Assembly: GCF_000346465.2 (NCBI RefSeq)
Contig: NC_034009.1
Location: 16,627,741 to 16,691,740 of the forward strand
Direction of reading: 5' to 3'
Length of the DNA: 64,000 nucleotides
Source: Prunus persica
Lineage: Eukaryota > Streptophyta > Magnoliopsida > Rosales > Rosaceae
In this document: positions 11,200 to 22,080 of the stretch, piece after piece
How the letters are laid out: each line of letters begins with the position of its first letter
How positions within the stretch are numbered: position 1 is the first letter of the stretch
Made by a program: the position numbers and the translations under genes
The notes under the pieces: generated by a model
What the model saw: only the letters and a program-made list of their open reading frames with translations
Told to the model about the DNA's origin: nothing
Databases searched by the model: none

Positions 11200-12596
11200 T
11201 TTTTCATTATGTGGATTTTGGGCATGACAATTCCAGTATTAAAAATACTAGGTTCAAGATGTAAAATACGATGGTCCAGTTAACAAATTGCAAAAACATA
11301 CGTCTAAATGATACCCAACATCATTTTTTAACAAACGTTATGGAATGGACGATGTAAACGACCGTACATAAATAAAAACCACTATTTGAAATAAATAAAA
11401 ACACATCGGTTAATTAAAATTGATATTAAATATTAATTAGGCGACCCTGAAAAAAATAATAACCAACAAAGACGATCAGGTTAAGCCGTTCCTACTCAAA
11501 ATTCACAACGGTGTTGTTCATAAAAGCGACATTTCAAAAGTAATAACATGACGGTAAATGGTACAAAACGACGTATTTAACAAGTTCACTACAACCTCCC
11601 ATAAATATTTACTGTCGTCTAAAAGGACCACAAAAGGCTTCTCAGTTTAAATATCTACCGTGAGAGTTCCTCTGAACGTTGGTAAGCTGACACCTACCGT
11701 CGTCTCAACAAATACACATGACGATATTGGTGTTACAAGCGCCGTGTAGCGTAAGAACCACGTATATATTTATATTCTCTGTGTCATGGTAAGTTAAGTA
11801 ACAACGACGCCCAGGTAAATACTAGGGTTGTAGTATATAGTAATAACTATGTTCTTCTATATTTACAGTCGTTACTACAGCATTTACAGGTCGGTAATGA
11901 CCAAAAGCATCATGGAATCTTATTAACCACGACGGTTTATTTTAAATAATCGTTGTGACAGTCGTTTTGAACGACGGTTATGTAATATTTAGGGTCGTGG
12001 TTACTCTATGTTACGACGAGACATGGACAAATTGTGATATGATATCTCCTTCAGACGACACCATGTTCCAAAAAGCGTCATTTAAGCATATCGAAGTTGC
12101 CTTTTTTGCTGTTTTTTATATTAATTAGACATCGATTGTGAACCAATAGTGCCGTCATATATAGTAATAACTACGTTCTTTCCATATTTGCAGCCATTAC
12201 TACTTCATTTGCACGTCGGTATGGACCATAAGCGTCATGGAATATTTATTCACCACAGAGGTTTATTTTAATGTACCTTCATGGAAGGGATTCTGCACGG
12301 CGGTAAGTTAATATTTAGAGTCAATCGTAGTTACTCTGTGTTACATTGGGACGTGGGTAAATTGTGCCATGTTATCTCCTTGACACGACACATATCGAAG
12401 TTGGCCTTTTTTTTGCTATTTTTATAATAATTAGTCATCAGTTTTTATTTAGAGATGACGTTGTATGTTGTAACAACGTCGATAATTTATCGTCGTGGTT
12501 TAATGTAGCAAAAGATGGCAGTCAATTTCACGACGGTTTAAAAACCGTCTACACGACGGTGGATTCCCGTCGTCTATTGCGATTTTTGTAGTAGTG
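11200..12596. repeat. Right subterminal repeat region of the CACTA derivative
   Basis: Non-coding sequence dominated by ACGACGG, CGTCGT and related words in both orientations. An internal near-repeat occurs: the block around 11815-12120 recurs in altered form around 12150-12430 (shared words include TAGTAATAACTACGTTCTT and GACCATAAGCGTCATGG variants). Confidence 0.65.
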
Positions 12597-12699
12597 TCCA
12601 GCCAGCTTCTGCAGCAGCTCCCTTGACTATTTATTCTTTCTTCATCTTTTTCGTTTGCTTACTTATCCTTAACAGTTAACATATAAAAAAGAAAAAAAG

Positions 12700-12905
12700 C
12701 TAGAACAAGAAATGATGTGCTCGCCTCTGTTTGAACGAATTCTATTGTCGTCAATGTTGTAGCTTCAACCCTTCCTTGTTTTCTTGCTTGATGCTCATCT
12801 CAACACCACCTCCACTTTCATGATATTCGTTGTTGAAGTCGAAAATCCCAAAGTCTTTGCATTCTTGCGCGACGATTACATTCCTGCGAGGTCTTGCTAC
12901 ATATC
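12700..12905 (-). pseudogene. Small unknown protein family, copy B fragment
   Basis: On the minus strand the sequence encodes RNVIVAQE, then GIFDFNNEYHESGGGVE, which lines up with the ENVITATE and GIFNFNNEYHEGGAVD segments of copy C (17880-17960). Upstream and downstream parts are missing or shifted, and a stop follows soon after. The 3' flank (12600-12720), with TTTTCGTTTGCTTACTTA and a GAACAAGAA-type run, also resembles the flanks of copies D and E. The adjoining CACTA derivative ends at 12596. Confidence 0.6.
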
Positions 12906-13595
12906 TGGATGGCCACTATGCGCAACTGCTTCATATTAAACAAAAGAAACTATATGATAAGAGTAAAACAATAGTCAAGAATGATTTGAAAAAATAAAAT
13001 AAACTCCTGAAAATTGGATGATATGTCAACTAAAAGAAGAGACAAGCAATTGCAGGCCCTTATGGAAAAGGTCGCTTTTTCAATATCTAAAGATATTCTT
13101 CCGTTAACTGAGTAGCAAGGAATTACTTATTAGCTTTTGAATTACTTTTTCTTTATGATGCTATCAATTCTAACAAACTCATTACAATGGTTAATGATTG
13201 TTAGAAATCTAGGTACGTAGTGTCAAATTTTCGTCAAGTTGTAAATGTGCCTCGTGCCGTTAGGGAAATTAGGGCTTAACTCTCGATGATTTGAAGAAAA
13301 GATTAACGTCAAACCTTTGCGCTCAGGGATTAATGACCTTGGGGGAAATCTAGGTTTCAAATTGAGATGTGCAGGATTGAGGGTAGGATTTTGACACAAT
13401 TTTGAGGTGACATCAAGGATTTGTGTAACTTGGGACAGTAAGAAAGCATATTGAAATTCATACAGGGCCAAGAGTGTTGAAGAATATGAAGTCTCACATT
13501 GGAAACTTGAAGAAATCAAATACACTATATAATGAGTAGTTCCACTACTAATAGCATCGAGACCTTTTACATAAAACTCTACACTGCCGTGAAAT
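12906..13595. other. Spacer, no gene supported
   Basis: An open frame on the minus strand (13223-13618) crosses into the solo LTR end and has no recognisable domain, so it is not annotated as a gene. It might include a decayed fragment. Confidence 0.35.
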
Positions 13596-13818
13596 CTTAA
13601 TGTAACATCCCGACCCAAATTAATTATTATTTAATTTCTAAATTTACAGTTTTGCCCTTGGAGTTAAGGGTACTCTAGTTACTTTTTGTTTAGGAAAGAA
13701 TTTGGGGAATTAAGTTACACCGTTGCGTCGGGCTCTTTGAAACGAGTTCGTAGACAGGCAGCACGCTCAATTTTGAGGTCTAAAAATGAAAAGGGCACTT
13801 TCGTCATTTCAAAAACTG

Positions 13819-13827
13819 TATAAAAAA
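13819..13827 (+). promoter_or_regulatory. Probable TATA box of the solo LTR
   Basis: TATAAAAAA lies about 35 bases before a CT-rich stretch that would suit a transcribed leader. Position inside the LTR fits a U3/R border. Prediction from sequence only. Confidence 0.4.
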
Positions 13828-15610
13828 TAGTAAAACCGATTGGGCCCATGAGTAGACCCCGCTCTCTCTCAGTTCTCTCTATCTCTTTCTCCCCCGATAC
13901 CTTTCTCTCTCGACGAACGCAATGGGGGATGGGCGACGGCTTCAAGGAGATCAGCCCCATCCAACGACGCCAAGACACGGGACTAGTCGAGAACTGACGG
14001 CCGGAATCTGGCGATCATGTCTGGGTTGGAGCCGAGTCTCGACGGCCACTGATGGCGGTGCTGGAGCTCGATAAAGGACCAAATTCTTTCCTGCGTTTCT
14101 GGTGACGATTTCCGTCAATCCAAGTATCAATCTTCATCCTCTGTTTATGCTCTAGCTATTGGTATATGTATTGTGGATTGATTTTGAGTTTGGGAGATCG
14201 ATTCTTAACCCTCAATTTGGCCGGCTTTTTTATCAGGTTTTTGGGTAGTTTTGGCTAGGTTTTGGCCTGGGACCAAGACCAAAAAACATTCCCCTAGTTG
14301 AGATGATTCTTTTGGTATAGGACTTGACCGGCTGTTTAGAGATTTTCCAATCGCCAAAAATTACTCAAGTCACCCACCATTGCCCGTGGCGGGTGGAGGC
14401 GTGTGGGCTACTTCGTGCTGGCCCATTGAGTCCCAAAATACTCCCCATGTTGCCCGAGCATGACGGTATGCTCGGATTAGAAATTGGGTACCGTTTGACT
14501 ATCGAACGGATATTACGCCTATTAGGCGATATCTGGGTTCGATAGGTTTGGACTGTTCGATCGGTCCTAATTTCAAATATGTTGTTCTCTATACCTCTAG
14601 GATCATGTTAGAACTCACAGATTAAGAATCGGAATCTCGGATACCCCAAATTATTAAGTTTAGGATTAAGTAAAACAGGTCCGATCACGAGATCAAGAGC
14701 GATTCGACCGCTCGATCGAGACCAAATTCTCGAGACTTGTTGTGTAGACCTTGTGGGACCTTTAGGAACGTTCGGATAAGAAATATGAGGTCGTGGGCCC
14801 TATGGGCCCAGGTGGTCCTGGTTGACCAAAAACGGGAAGTTACTAGAATGGCTTTAGGACCTTTCTAAAGTTGTGCACACACGTTAAGTTTCTAGGAAGT
14901 AGGGTTTGAATTTAAATTCTTGGTTGAGGTCGACTAATGAGTAGTATTGGTGGGTGGACTTTTATTTTGAAGATGCCTTATTTTTCCAAGTATTGAACGA
15001 CATCCATATGATGAGATTTCTTATGATTATGGGATTGTGTGTATGTCTTGACTGTGGCCTTACAGTACTGGCTAGTATTACTGGAGTTGATTGCCAATGA
15101 TAAATACTTTGAATTGTGGTTATGGCATAATGTTGAAAACTTGGATTTGTTATGATGTTGTGATATAGGGCATGGTGGTGATATTGGTGGGAAACTGACT
15201 TGTTTGATAATTGATATTTTAGTTAATGAGGTTATACAAATGTGCTATCGGTTTGATTTCGGCCTTTACCATGTGACACGAGATTTTTCTGTGTGTATCT
15301 TGTCATTATTATTATTATTATTGTTATATTATTGTGATTGTTCTTATCATTCAATTATGGTTAGAATTAGTGGAAGTATGAATACCAGTCTCGGATTAGT
15401 ATATTATATGTGTTCAAATTCAGTTGGGAACAGATCTGGAAATGTATTGCTTATGGGTTAGAAACGGTTGGAGTAGCCTGTTTTAGTTTGAGTTTGGATT
15501 GATAGGATTTGGGGTTTTTAATGTGAGTTAAAGTTCTAGGAAAAGTGAAGAAAGGATTTTGGGGAATACAGTTGCCGTCGGTAAAGTCTATGCACATGAT
15601 TGAATATTTC

Positions 15611-15990
15611 CTGTACCTACGGTGGTAGGAGTCCGGCCAGTGTATCACCTGTACCTGCAGTCAGGCCATACTACAAGTGTCCGACCAGTGGTTTGCCTGT
15701 GCCTACATAGAGATTACTCTGTAGGTGTCCAGCTAGTGCATTGCTTATACCTGCATTGAGTTTACTCCGTAGGTGTTTGGCCAGGATCTTTTCCCAGCCA
15801 CCTGCCCGATTTGTCTACACGGGTGGTTGGACAGTTTCCTATTCCTAAGTTGCCTTGCATGTACCTACATGGAGATTACTGTGTAGGTGTCCGGCCAGTG
15901 TATTGCCTGAACTTACATTGAGTTTACTCTGCAAGTGTCCGGCCAGGATCTTTCCCCAACCACCTACTCGATTTGGCTGCATGGGTGGTT
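15611..15990 (+). repeat. Tandem hairpin array inside the solo LTR
   Basis: Short stem-loops follow one another: CCTAC/GTAGG (15616-15629), an imperfect ACCTGCAG/CTACAAGT pair (15653-15678), CCTACA/TGTAGG (15702-15725), ACCTGC/GTAGGT (15749-15774, one G-T pair), ACCTACA/TGTAGGT (15863-15888) and ACTTACA/TGCAAGT (15911-15936, one mismatch). Loops share GAGATTACT or GAGTTTACT, and GTCCGGCCAGTG-like spacers recur. Two larger stems, AACCACC/GGTGGTT (15958-15990) and its relative near 15795-15830, punctuate the array. Stem changes are often matched on the other arm (CC/GG in one, CT/AG in another), which suggests that pairing, not sequence, is kept. Confidence 0.6.
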
Positions 15991-17145
15991 GGCTAGTTTT
16001 CCCCCATTCCCCGGTTGCCTTCGGAAAATATATATTGGTTGCCTTCGAAAAATATATCGGTTGCCTTCGGATGAAACTATATGTTCCATATACCCCTTGG
16101 TGGATAATAGCAGGATGCTGTGCATATGGTTACATGTATGGTTTCAGGTAAAAGGTTTGATTTAAAAGTTATGTATTTTTTTATTTGGTTTGTGTTGTAA
16201 TAATAAATTTAAGAATTTAAGAGTTGGGTTATAAACGTAAGTTTAGGCTTGATCCCTCAGTAAAAGAATTACATGTGGCTTGATCCCTCAATAAAGATAC
16301 ATAGGTGACCTAGGTTAGCCTAGGTGCAACCACAAGTTTAGGCTTATTTGTTAGATTTGGTTATGCCAAGTTTAGCCTAGGTTTCCTTTGTTGTGTTCTC
16401 AAGATATTACTAATCTGGTACACTTTTACACAGCGGAATATTGGTATTCATATGACTTTGCGCAAAACTATCTTATGCAAGTATGTGGTTGTGGGTTAGT
16501 ACTTTTAACCTGAGATAATCAGAGGGTGATTTATATTGTTGAAATCTTGAGGAGATGTATACTACTAAGTTAAACTGTTATATATACTATGAATATTAAG
16601 TATACAAGATATCATGAAGCAATGCATGTCATCCTACAAAGAGATTAGTGTTTTACGCATGTTTCGTTATGCTTGATTGGGTTTAGTTGTAGTACATTTG
16701 TAAATTGGGGAATTTTTTGATTACTTGTTTAGTTATTATTTTTTTAACGAAGGGAGTATCAGTGTTTGGATTATGTTGTATGAGCCCGAGGTCCATTAGC
16801 ACCGCCTTGAAATTGTGTAAGGACGGAATTTGTATGCTAAACGTTTGATTTATTCTGGCACATTGTTAAATGATTGAATTTGAGGCTAGAGGTCATTTTG
16901 AAGTTTGTGTGTGCTGCTGTTGCGATACTTTATTTGTGCTGTTTACAGGTGAAAATAAATTGGTAAAAGTCTGTTTTTCAAGGAAGACTCTGTCGAAATT
17001 TCAATAGACGTCTTGACCCATACCTTCTTGAACGCAGAAAAAAAAGTAATTTAGTAGGTGGATCTGCTATTGGGCGGATACCGAACAGAAAACAGAGTTC
17101 GATATAAATTCTAAAGGAGAATTCGAATCGGGTCTTGTCACTTAA

Positions 17146-17640
17146 CAAAAGGATTATGGAGAGTTTTTGCTTCCAACTTAGGTTGCTTAGGGTTTTTATA
17201 GTCGTTGACAGCTATTGCAAAGGGGATTTGTCGGTATGGAGTCTAGTACGCAGTTTTTCATTTTAGAAATCAAAATGCACTATTTTTGCTGTATAATTAA
17301 TAATGCACAGTGGTTTAGGGAATCTTAGTGATATATAGTTTCTTACCATTGTGCATGCATCCTTCTTCCTTAAGTATTGGGTTTAGTAGGGAATCTGGGT
17401 GGTCCTGCCATGTGCGTACTTTTATGATTAATTAGCATTTGTCATCATGCGATTACCTTTGCGAAGATAATTTATTTAATATTAGTAGCAGCCTTCACCA
17501 TTTCAATTTGGATGTACAAAATTTTTTATGTCACATCTTGTGAAAGAAACATGAACACCAATAGGAAAAACGAAATTTTCCCACCCACATAAAATACCTT
17601 TTTAATACTTGACTTCTTTTTTCTTTTTCTTTTTTTGATT
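17146..17640. other. Spacer between solo LTR and small-family copy C
   Basis: AT-rich, with no convincing gene. The first 150 bases are the continuation of the pre-insertion site of the solo LTR. Confidence 0.35.
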
Positions 17641-17711
17641 ATTTCCAATTTTATCCTTACCACTATACAAGATGGGTCTCCAAAAATGAAGCTGAATACC
17701 TGCACAAGGAG

Positions 17712-18137
17712 ATGGCAACAAAACCCTTTACTGGTTCCTCTAGAAAACTTAATGAAACTCAAACAGAGCTCCCACGAAAAGAAACTGAAACAGCGCTCCC
17801 ACAAAAAGAAACTGAATCGCAGCTCCCGCAAGACAGAACTAGTGAGGCAGAAAATAGCAACCAGACTTGGAACATTCGTGAGAATGTAATTACGGCAACA
17901 GAAAGCAGAAACGTTGGGATTTTCAACTTCAACAACGAATATCATGAAGGTGGTGCTGTTGATCATCATCAAGGAATGAAGGGTCAAAACAAAACTGACT
18001 ACAACATTGATTGCAACAAGATTGATTCAAAAGATGGGGAGTTTGTTGGGATCGGCAAATTTGGCAACAAGTACTACAACTCGAGGAAAGACGAAGCAAG
18101 AAGCTCGAGCGAAGAAGAAGAAACGAGCAAGCCATGA
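17712..18137 (+). CDS. Small unknown protein, family copy C (141 residues)
   Basis: This is the best-preserved copy. Start chosen at ATG 17712; an upstream ATGGGTCTCC matches the start of copy A, but one extra A after it puts it out of frame. Residues about 14-45 are three 9-residue repeats of the type T-x-L-P-x-K-E-T-E, mirrored by 27-bp DNA repeats. Then follow the family motif QTWNIRENVI, an asparagine/glycine-rich part with GIFNFNNEYHEGGAVDHH, a second repeat-like part with DYNIDCNKID and VGIGKFGNKYYNS, and an acidic serine-rich tail ending ETSKP. There is no signal peptide or membrane segment. It is hydrophilic and of unknown function. The alternating polar/aliphatic GKFGNKYYN-type repeats could form beta-arches, but that is speculation. 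Confidence 0.5.
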   Translation: MATKPFTGSSRKLNETQTELPRKETETALPQKETESQLPQDRTSEAENSNQTWNIRENVITATESRNVGIFNFNNEYHEGGAVDHHQGMKGQNKTDYNIDCNKIDSKDGEFVGIGKFGNKYYNSRKDEARSSSEEEETSKP

Positions 18138-18213
18138 TATAAGCTTTGGTAAAAATAAATAAGAGAAAAAGTAAGGGAGCTCAGCTGCTGAATAAAGAAA
18201 GAGGCTGGAGTTC

Positions 18214-19520
18214 TCTGTTTCTTTGTAGTGTCTACTATTTGAATGTGGTTTGTTATAGTATTGGAGTTGATCTGTGGAATTTAATATATTGATTTTCAGC
18301 ATGAAAAATACGTTCTACATGAGAAAAGTAGGGATCAAAATCATAGAAGGATCAACCCCTAACATATACTCATCAGTAATCTGTGTGTATTTGAATTTAT
18401 TATTAATTTGCGCAAACGAGAAGAGGAAACTTTCCCGCATTCGAATGCCATGAACATCTGAAAGCTTAATTCTGAATATGAGAAAGAACTAATAACGAAG
18501 AAATCTGACTTATTGATTGCCACAAAACAAGTCCATACAGAAATCTAGTTTTTCCTGCCCCATAACGTGTGGTAGAGTCTTGACATGCCCCATAAAATTT
18601 AGTTTTTTGCTAACTATTTATTTTTCTTCTTCTTAGTCGTGCCATTTTTTTCACTCAAGCCGCTTCCTTCATTTTTTGTTTTGCTTACTCACCATTGATA
18701 ATAAAAGAAAAAAGAAGAAGCAATAACAAGAAGAACAAGAAGAACAAGAAGACCAAGAAGACCAAGAAGAAATGGTACGCTCGACTTGTTGTTGTACTTG
18801 TCACCGACTTTGTTAATCCTTGTTTGCATAAAATGTATTGCCACAAATGTTGTGGTTTCGACCCCTCCTTGGTTGATGAACATCAACACCACCTCCACCT
18901 TCTTCGTTGTAAGCATCGTGAATCCCAACATCTGTGCTTTCAATTGCGTAGAAATCATTCTCATTAATGTTGAAGGTCTCGTTGGTTTCATCAGTATTTT
19001 CTGTCTTACTATTTTTGTTTTGTTGGAGCTCTTGTTCAGTTATTTCTCTTTGGGGATCTTGTTCAGAAAGCGTTCTAGGGCGACCAGGAAAGCGGTTTCT
19101 TACCCTCTCTTGGGGGCTTTGGTTCAGTTATTCAGCTTTAGATTGAGATCGAGACCCATCTTACATATATGCAAAGATCAAAATGGAAAGATATTCAAAT
19201 AAGTGGAGGCAAATACTCCAAAATCATATGGAAGACAATCTTTCAATAAATGGAAGCTACTATTGTAAACTAATTACATAAATTCCTTAAACCCTATACA
19301 CACATAGAATCACATCAAGGAAAAGATCTTGAATCAAATAAAAATATTAATCATAATATATAGTACTTACCTGCCATTGATGGAAGCTCAAAAGCAAAGT
19401 CTTCTATTCTCTGTACAGTTCTTATGTTCAATTAGCAATAGGGACTAGATATTTTGAACGTGTGGGTCCAAGAGAGCATGGACCTCCTCTTGAAAATGGA
19501 TTTATTTATTAGTCTTTGTT
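18214..19520. repeat. Segmental duplication, partner of 37489-39017
   Basis: From CTATTTGAATGTGGTTTG (about 18229) to GTCTTTGTTATAT (about 19525), the sequence follows 37489-39017 with only scattered base changes, except that the second copy has about 270 bp replaced at 38113-38385. Both contain the 3' flank of copy C, the intervening spacer and copy D/E. A shorter third relative spans about 33810-34140. Confidence 0.8.
18768..19159 (-). pseudogene. Small unknown protein family, copy D, frameshifted
   Basis: On the minus strand from ATG 19159 (MGLDLNLKLNN) a stop follows at once, but a neighbouring frame continues with RNRFPGRPRTLSEQDPQ, an ELQQNKNSKTENTDETNETF stretch, then INENDFYAIESTDVGI and GGGGVDVHQPRRGRNHN, ending at a stop before a VGDKYNN motif. 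Order and motifs match copies A and C. The copy lies head-to-head or tail-to-tail with copy C, which ends 630 bp away on the opposite strand. Frame changes and stops make it a probable pseudogene. Confidence 0.65.
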
Positions 19521-20009
19521 ATATCTGCAATATATTCCTAATGATCAACTTGGGAAAGTCTTTCCAGCAAAGACCAAAAAAACTTGGAAAAGTCTTGTAA
19601 AAAAGGACCACTCTTGTCCGGACCAAATTGTAAAGGGCGCCGGACAGACATTTTAAAGTGGCCATGCTTGTGGAAAAATTCTACAATACATAGTACATCA
19701 AATTTGGAAAGCAGCAATTTGAATAATCACTAGTGTTGACCAGGGCCGGCCTAGGGCAACTAGGTCATCTTTCGGGGCCCACAATTGAGAGGGGCATAAA
19801 AAAATATATGTCCATATATATATATATATAGGCATATGCAAACAAATAAAAATAAAAATAAAAATAAAAGTCCTCATAACAAAATAAAATTAAAAGTCCT
19901 CATAAAAAAAATAAAAAAGAGTATTACTTGGTAGTTCAAAACAATAATAAAAAAAGAGGCTGGAGTTAATTTTCATGTTTGTTAGGTGGAGCACTTAGTT
20001 TTGCTTCTT

Positions 20010-20052
<43 letters not shown>

Positions 20053-20253
20053 TAAATATTTTTTTTTGCTTTCCTTGGTTTGTTGTGTGACAGTTTATTG
20101 ACAGAGCTGATCTGACAATGTTTCTTTTATTCATGTATGAGTAATTATATATTTACACATTAAATTTAATTTTTCATATGTCATGTCAAAGAGTTAAACT
20201 GATATTGAAAAAAACAGACTGAACTTAAAAACTTGTATTTTTAAAAGGAGAAG
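19521..20253. other. Spacer with repeat remnants and TA microsatellite
   Basis: The first part (19521-19690) is the unoccupied form of the site into which the MULE inserted in the duplicated copy (48949-49100). About 19740-19800 holds a GGCCGGCC..GGGGCCCACAATTGAGAGGGGCATA-type transposon end fragment also present at 34495-34560. A TA microsatellite lies at about 20012-20043. No gene. Confidence 0.5.
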
Positions 20254-21170
20254 CACTACTACAAAAAGTGAAAAAGACGACCAGAAAACAACGACGGTCT
20301 AAGTGAAAACCGTCGTGGTTTTTAAAAAGACGACGGTTCTAAAAACACCGTCGTGTAATACAACCTTAGACAACTAAAAAATGGAGATTCAAATGGCTAT
20401 TCAAAAACAACGACGTACATAATTAAACAACCGACGTCTATTTGAAACAGATTTCCGCAGTGTAAAATCAATGCCAACAAAGAACGGCAGAAGTTATGAA
20501 TCGACCGACGTAGAAAGTAAAGACGACGATTTCAATAAAAACCGCCGTTTTTACTCATAAAATAACACGACGAGGTTTTCGTATAAGACGCCGTATAATT
20601 ACAAACAAATCCACGGCTTTAAAATACAAAATATCGCGGTATTAAATTAATGTACAACGACGGAAAATATAAATATATCGACGTTAAATGAAAAGATTCC
20701 ACGTCGCAAAACAAATATTGCATCGTGTTAGTTAAAAACGACGGCATAACAAAAAACCGTCGTTGTTTCAAACTGAATTAATTTAAAATTTATTCGGGAA
20801 AGCAAAATCTATTTATAATTTCCTCGGGTTAGTAATATTGCGTCGTGTTAGTTTACAAATTCTAGAACATTAATTTCCCTCATTTTAAATTTCCTCGGGA
20901 AAGAAAAATCTATTTATCACGCTTTGTAATTGAAAACTAAAACTGAAAGAATTCGGGAAAAAAAACTCTATTTATAATTTAAAAATAAAATCCACGTCGG
21001 TTGTAGTACACTTAACGACGTTTAACAAAATAATCTACGTCGGTAATTATAAATCTACCGCCATCTTACCTTAATATAGACAACGAGAAAAGACGACGGC
21101 AGAACAGAAAACCGCCGTTGTTTCAGTTTCTTTAACAGTTTGGTCCTTTATCTTTCTGCAGGACTTGTAT
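20254..21170. repeat. Left subterminal motif region of the CACTA element
   Basis: Dense ACGACGG, AACGACGT and reverse-complement words at irregular spacing, expected to be binding sites for the TNPA-type protein. A separate word, close to TCGGGAAAGAAAAATCTATTTAT, is repeated about three times between 20795 and 20980. Confidence 0.7.
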
Positions 21171-21187
21171 AGTTCAAAGCATTGACA

Positions 21188-21575
21188 ATGTCTTCATCAT
21201 ATCTCCCAGCAACTACTGATTCGATTGCTCATGCTTTAGAGGCCATCTGAAGCCATTTATATTCTTTATCGCATTCTTGAAACCCATCTTCTTCTTCTGA
21301 AGCTCTACGGATAAAGGAAGAGACTATCACAAATCTGACGGATCTTCTTAGCCAAGAAAATCAAGCAGATTTCCCTGAGAAGCGAACTTTCCTTCGACAG
21401 CGAGTGGAGGCCAGGCTTGCATCTCTTTTGATGGAAAGCAAGGAGTATTCAGAAGCACTAAGTGTCCTATCAGGCTTGATCAAGGAAGTGAGAAGGCTAG
21501 TTGACAAGTTTCTTCTTGTGGACATATATTTGATGCGAGTAAGCTCAATTTCTCTTTGAGAAAGACATCCAAATT
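21188..21575 (+). pseudogene. RPN6: Captured fragment of 26S proteasome subunit RPN6 (PSMD11)
   Basis: From ATG 21188 the frame encodes MSSSYLPATTDSIAHALEA, then after two stops EALRIKEETITNLTDLLSQE, then directly EKRTFLRQRVEARLASLL and SGLIKEVRRLVDKFLLVDIY. These are hallmark segments of the N-terminal half of the proteasome lid subunit RPN6: its very start, then a jump over roughly a tenth to a fifth of the protein to the EKRTFLRQRVEARL region. A one-base shift near 21530 lets the similarity continue as SKLNFSLRKTSK to about 21575. No introns interrupt it. Two in-frame stops (about 21248 and 21281), the internal deletion and the shift show that it cannot make a working subunit. It lies between the left subterminal repeats and the accessory gene, in sense orientation. 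Confidence 0.85.
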
Positions 21576-22080
21576 ATTGTCTTTGAGACGTGAGAGACTG
21601 AGAGAGGAAGAACTTGAAACCCTAAATGTAAACCGAAAATGAATGAAAGCGACAAATTTATAGAATAAATTTTTAAAACCAACGGCGGTCCTTACAAAAA
21701 AACCGCCGTTTAAATTGTAAAATCAACGTCGGTATGATCGACGTATATTACAGAAATCCACGTCGGTACATTAATAAAAACGACGTGTTAAATAATCTAC
21801 CATGACGCGAGTTATTACTTATGTACTTTAATTTTTGAGTTTACTACGACGGTACCTACAACACTACTGTCGTATTTATTTACCACGTCCGAAGTTAAAT
21901 GTACCGTCGTATTTTGTAATTTATACGTCGTAGTTATATGTAACCGCCGTATTATTTTTTTGAAATGGTTTTATATGTAAGCAACTTTTCGTCTACCTGA
22001 CATACACATGCGCTGTTTCCAAACCCGATTAAAAAGTTCAATCTCCCAGAGAAAACTTTTAGACTTTTTTCCTTGTCAGA
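21576..22080. repeat. Further CACTA motif-rich spacer before the accessory gene
   Basis: After the RPN6 fragment a short A-rich tract leads into more ACGACGG/CGTCG motifs. No reading frame. Confidence 0.55.

Larger units (their letters stand above)
9287..12596 (+). mobile_element. Internally deleted CACTA element, relative of the 20-33 kb element
   Basis: It begins CACTACTAGAAA and ends TTTTTGTAGTAGTG, and both flanks (9287-9690, 11200-12596) carry many ACGACGG/ACGTCG motifs. The last 140 bp match the last 145 bp of the complete element ending at 33499. Inside are only pieces of the TNP2 gene (parts of DUF4218 and DUF4216), plus a hAT MITE. The trinucleotides next to the ends (CTT and TCC) do not match, so the target duplication has decayed or one end is imprecise. 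Non-autonomous. Confidence 0.8.
13601..17140 (+). mobile_element. Solo LTR, about 3.5 kb, target duplication CTTAA
   Basis: It begins TGTAACATCCCGACCC and ends GGGTCTTGTCA, giving the TG..CA ends of an LTR. The pentamer CTTAA lies directly on both sides (13596-13600 and 17141-17145), a typical 5-bp integrase duplication. No primer-binding site, gag or pol follows, so it is a solo LTR left by recombination. Inside are a TATA-like TATAAAAAA (13819), a CT-rich leader from about 13855, a block shared with the CACTA leader at 530-1040 and a tandem hairpin array at 15611-15990. Near the 3' end, GACTCTGTCGAAATTTCAAT (about 16987) resembles the corresponding part of the reversed LTR at 35.7 kb. The superfamily is probably Ty3/gypsy, inferred only from size and style. 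Confidence 0.8.

Noticed and set aside
13223..13618. Minus-strand 131-codon frame as a gene
   Set aside because: It starts inside the solo LTR end and has no motif; the solo LTR was inserted later, so the frame is chance.
15204..16165. Plus-strand frames in the solo LTR as cysteine-rich peptides
   Set aside because: The cysteines come from the hairpin repeats; no start context or homology supports translation.
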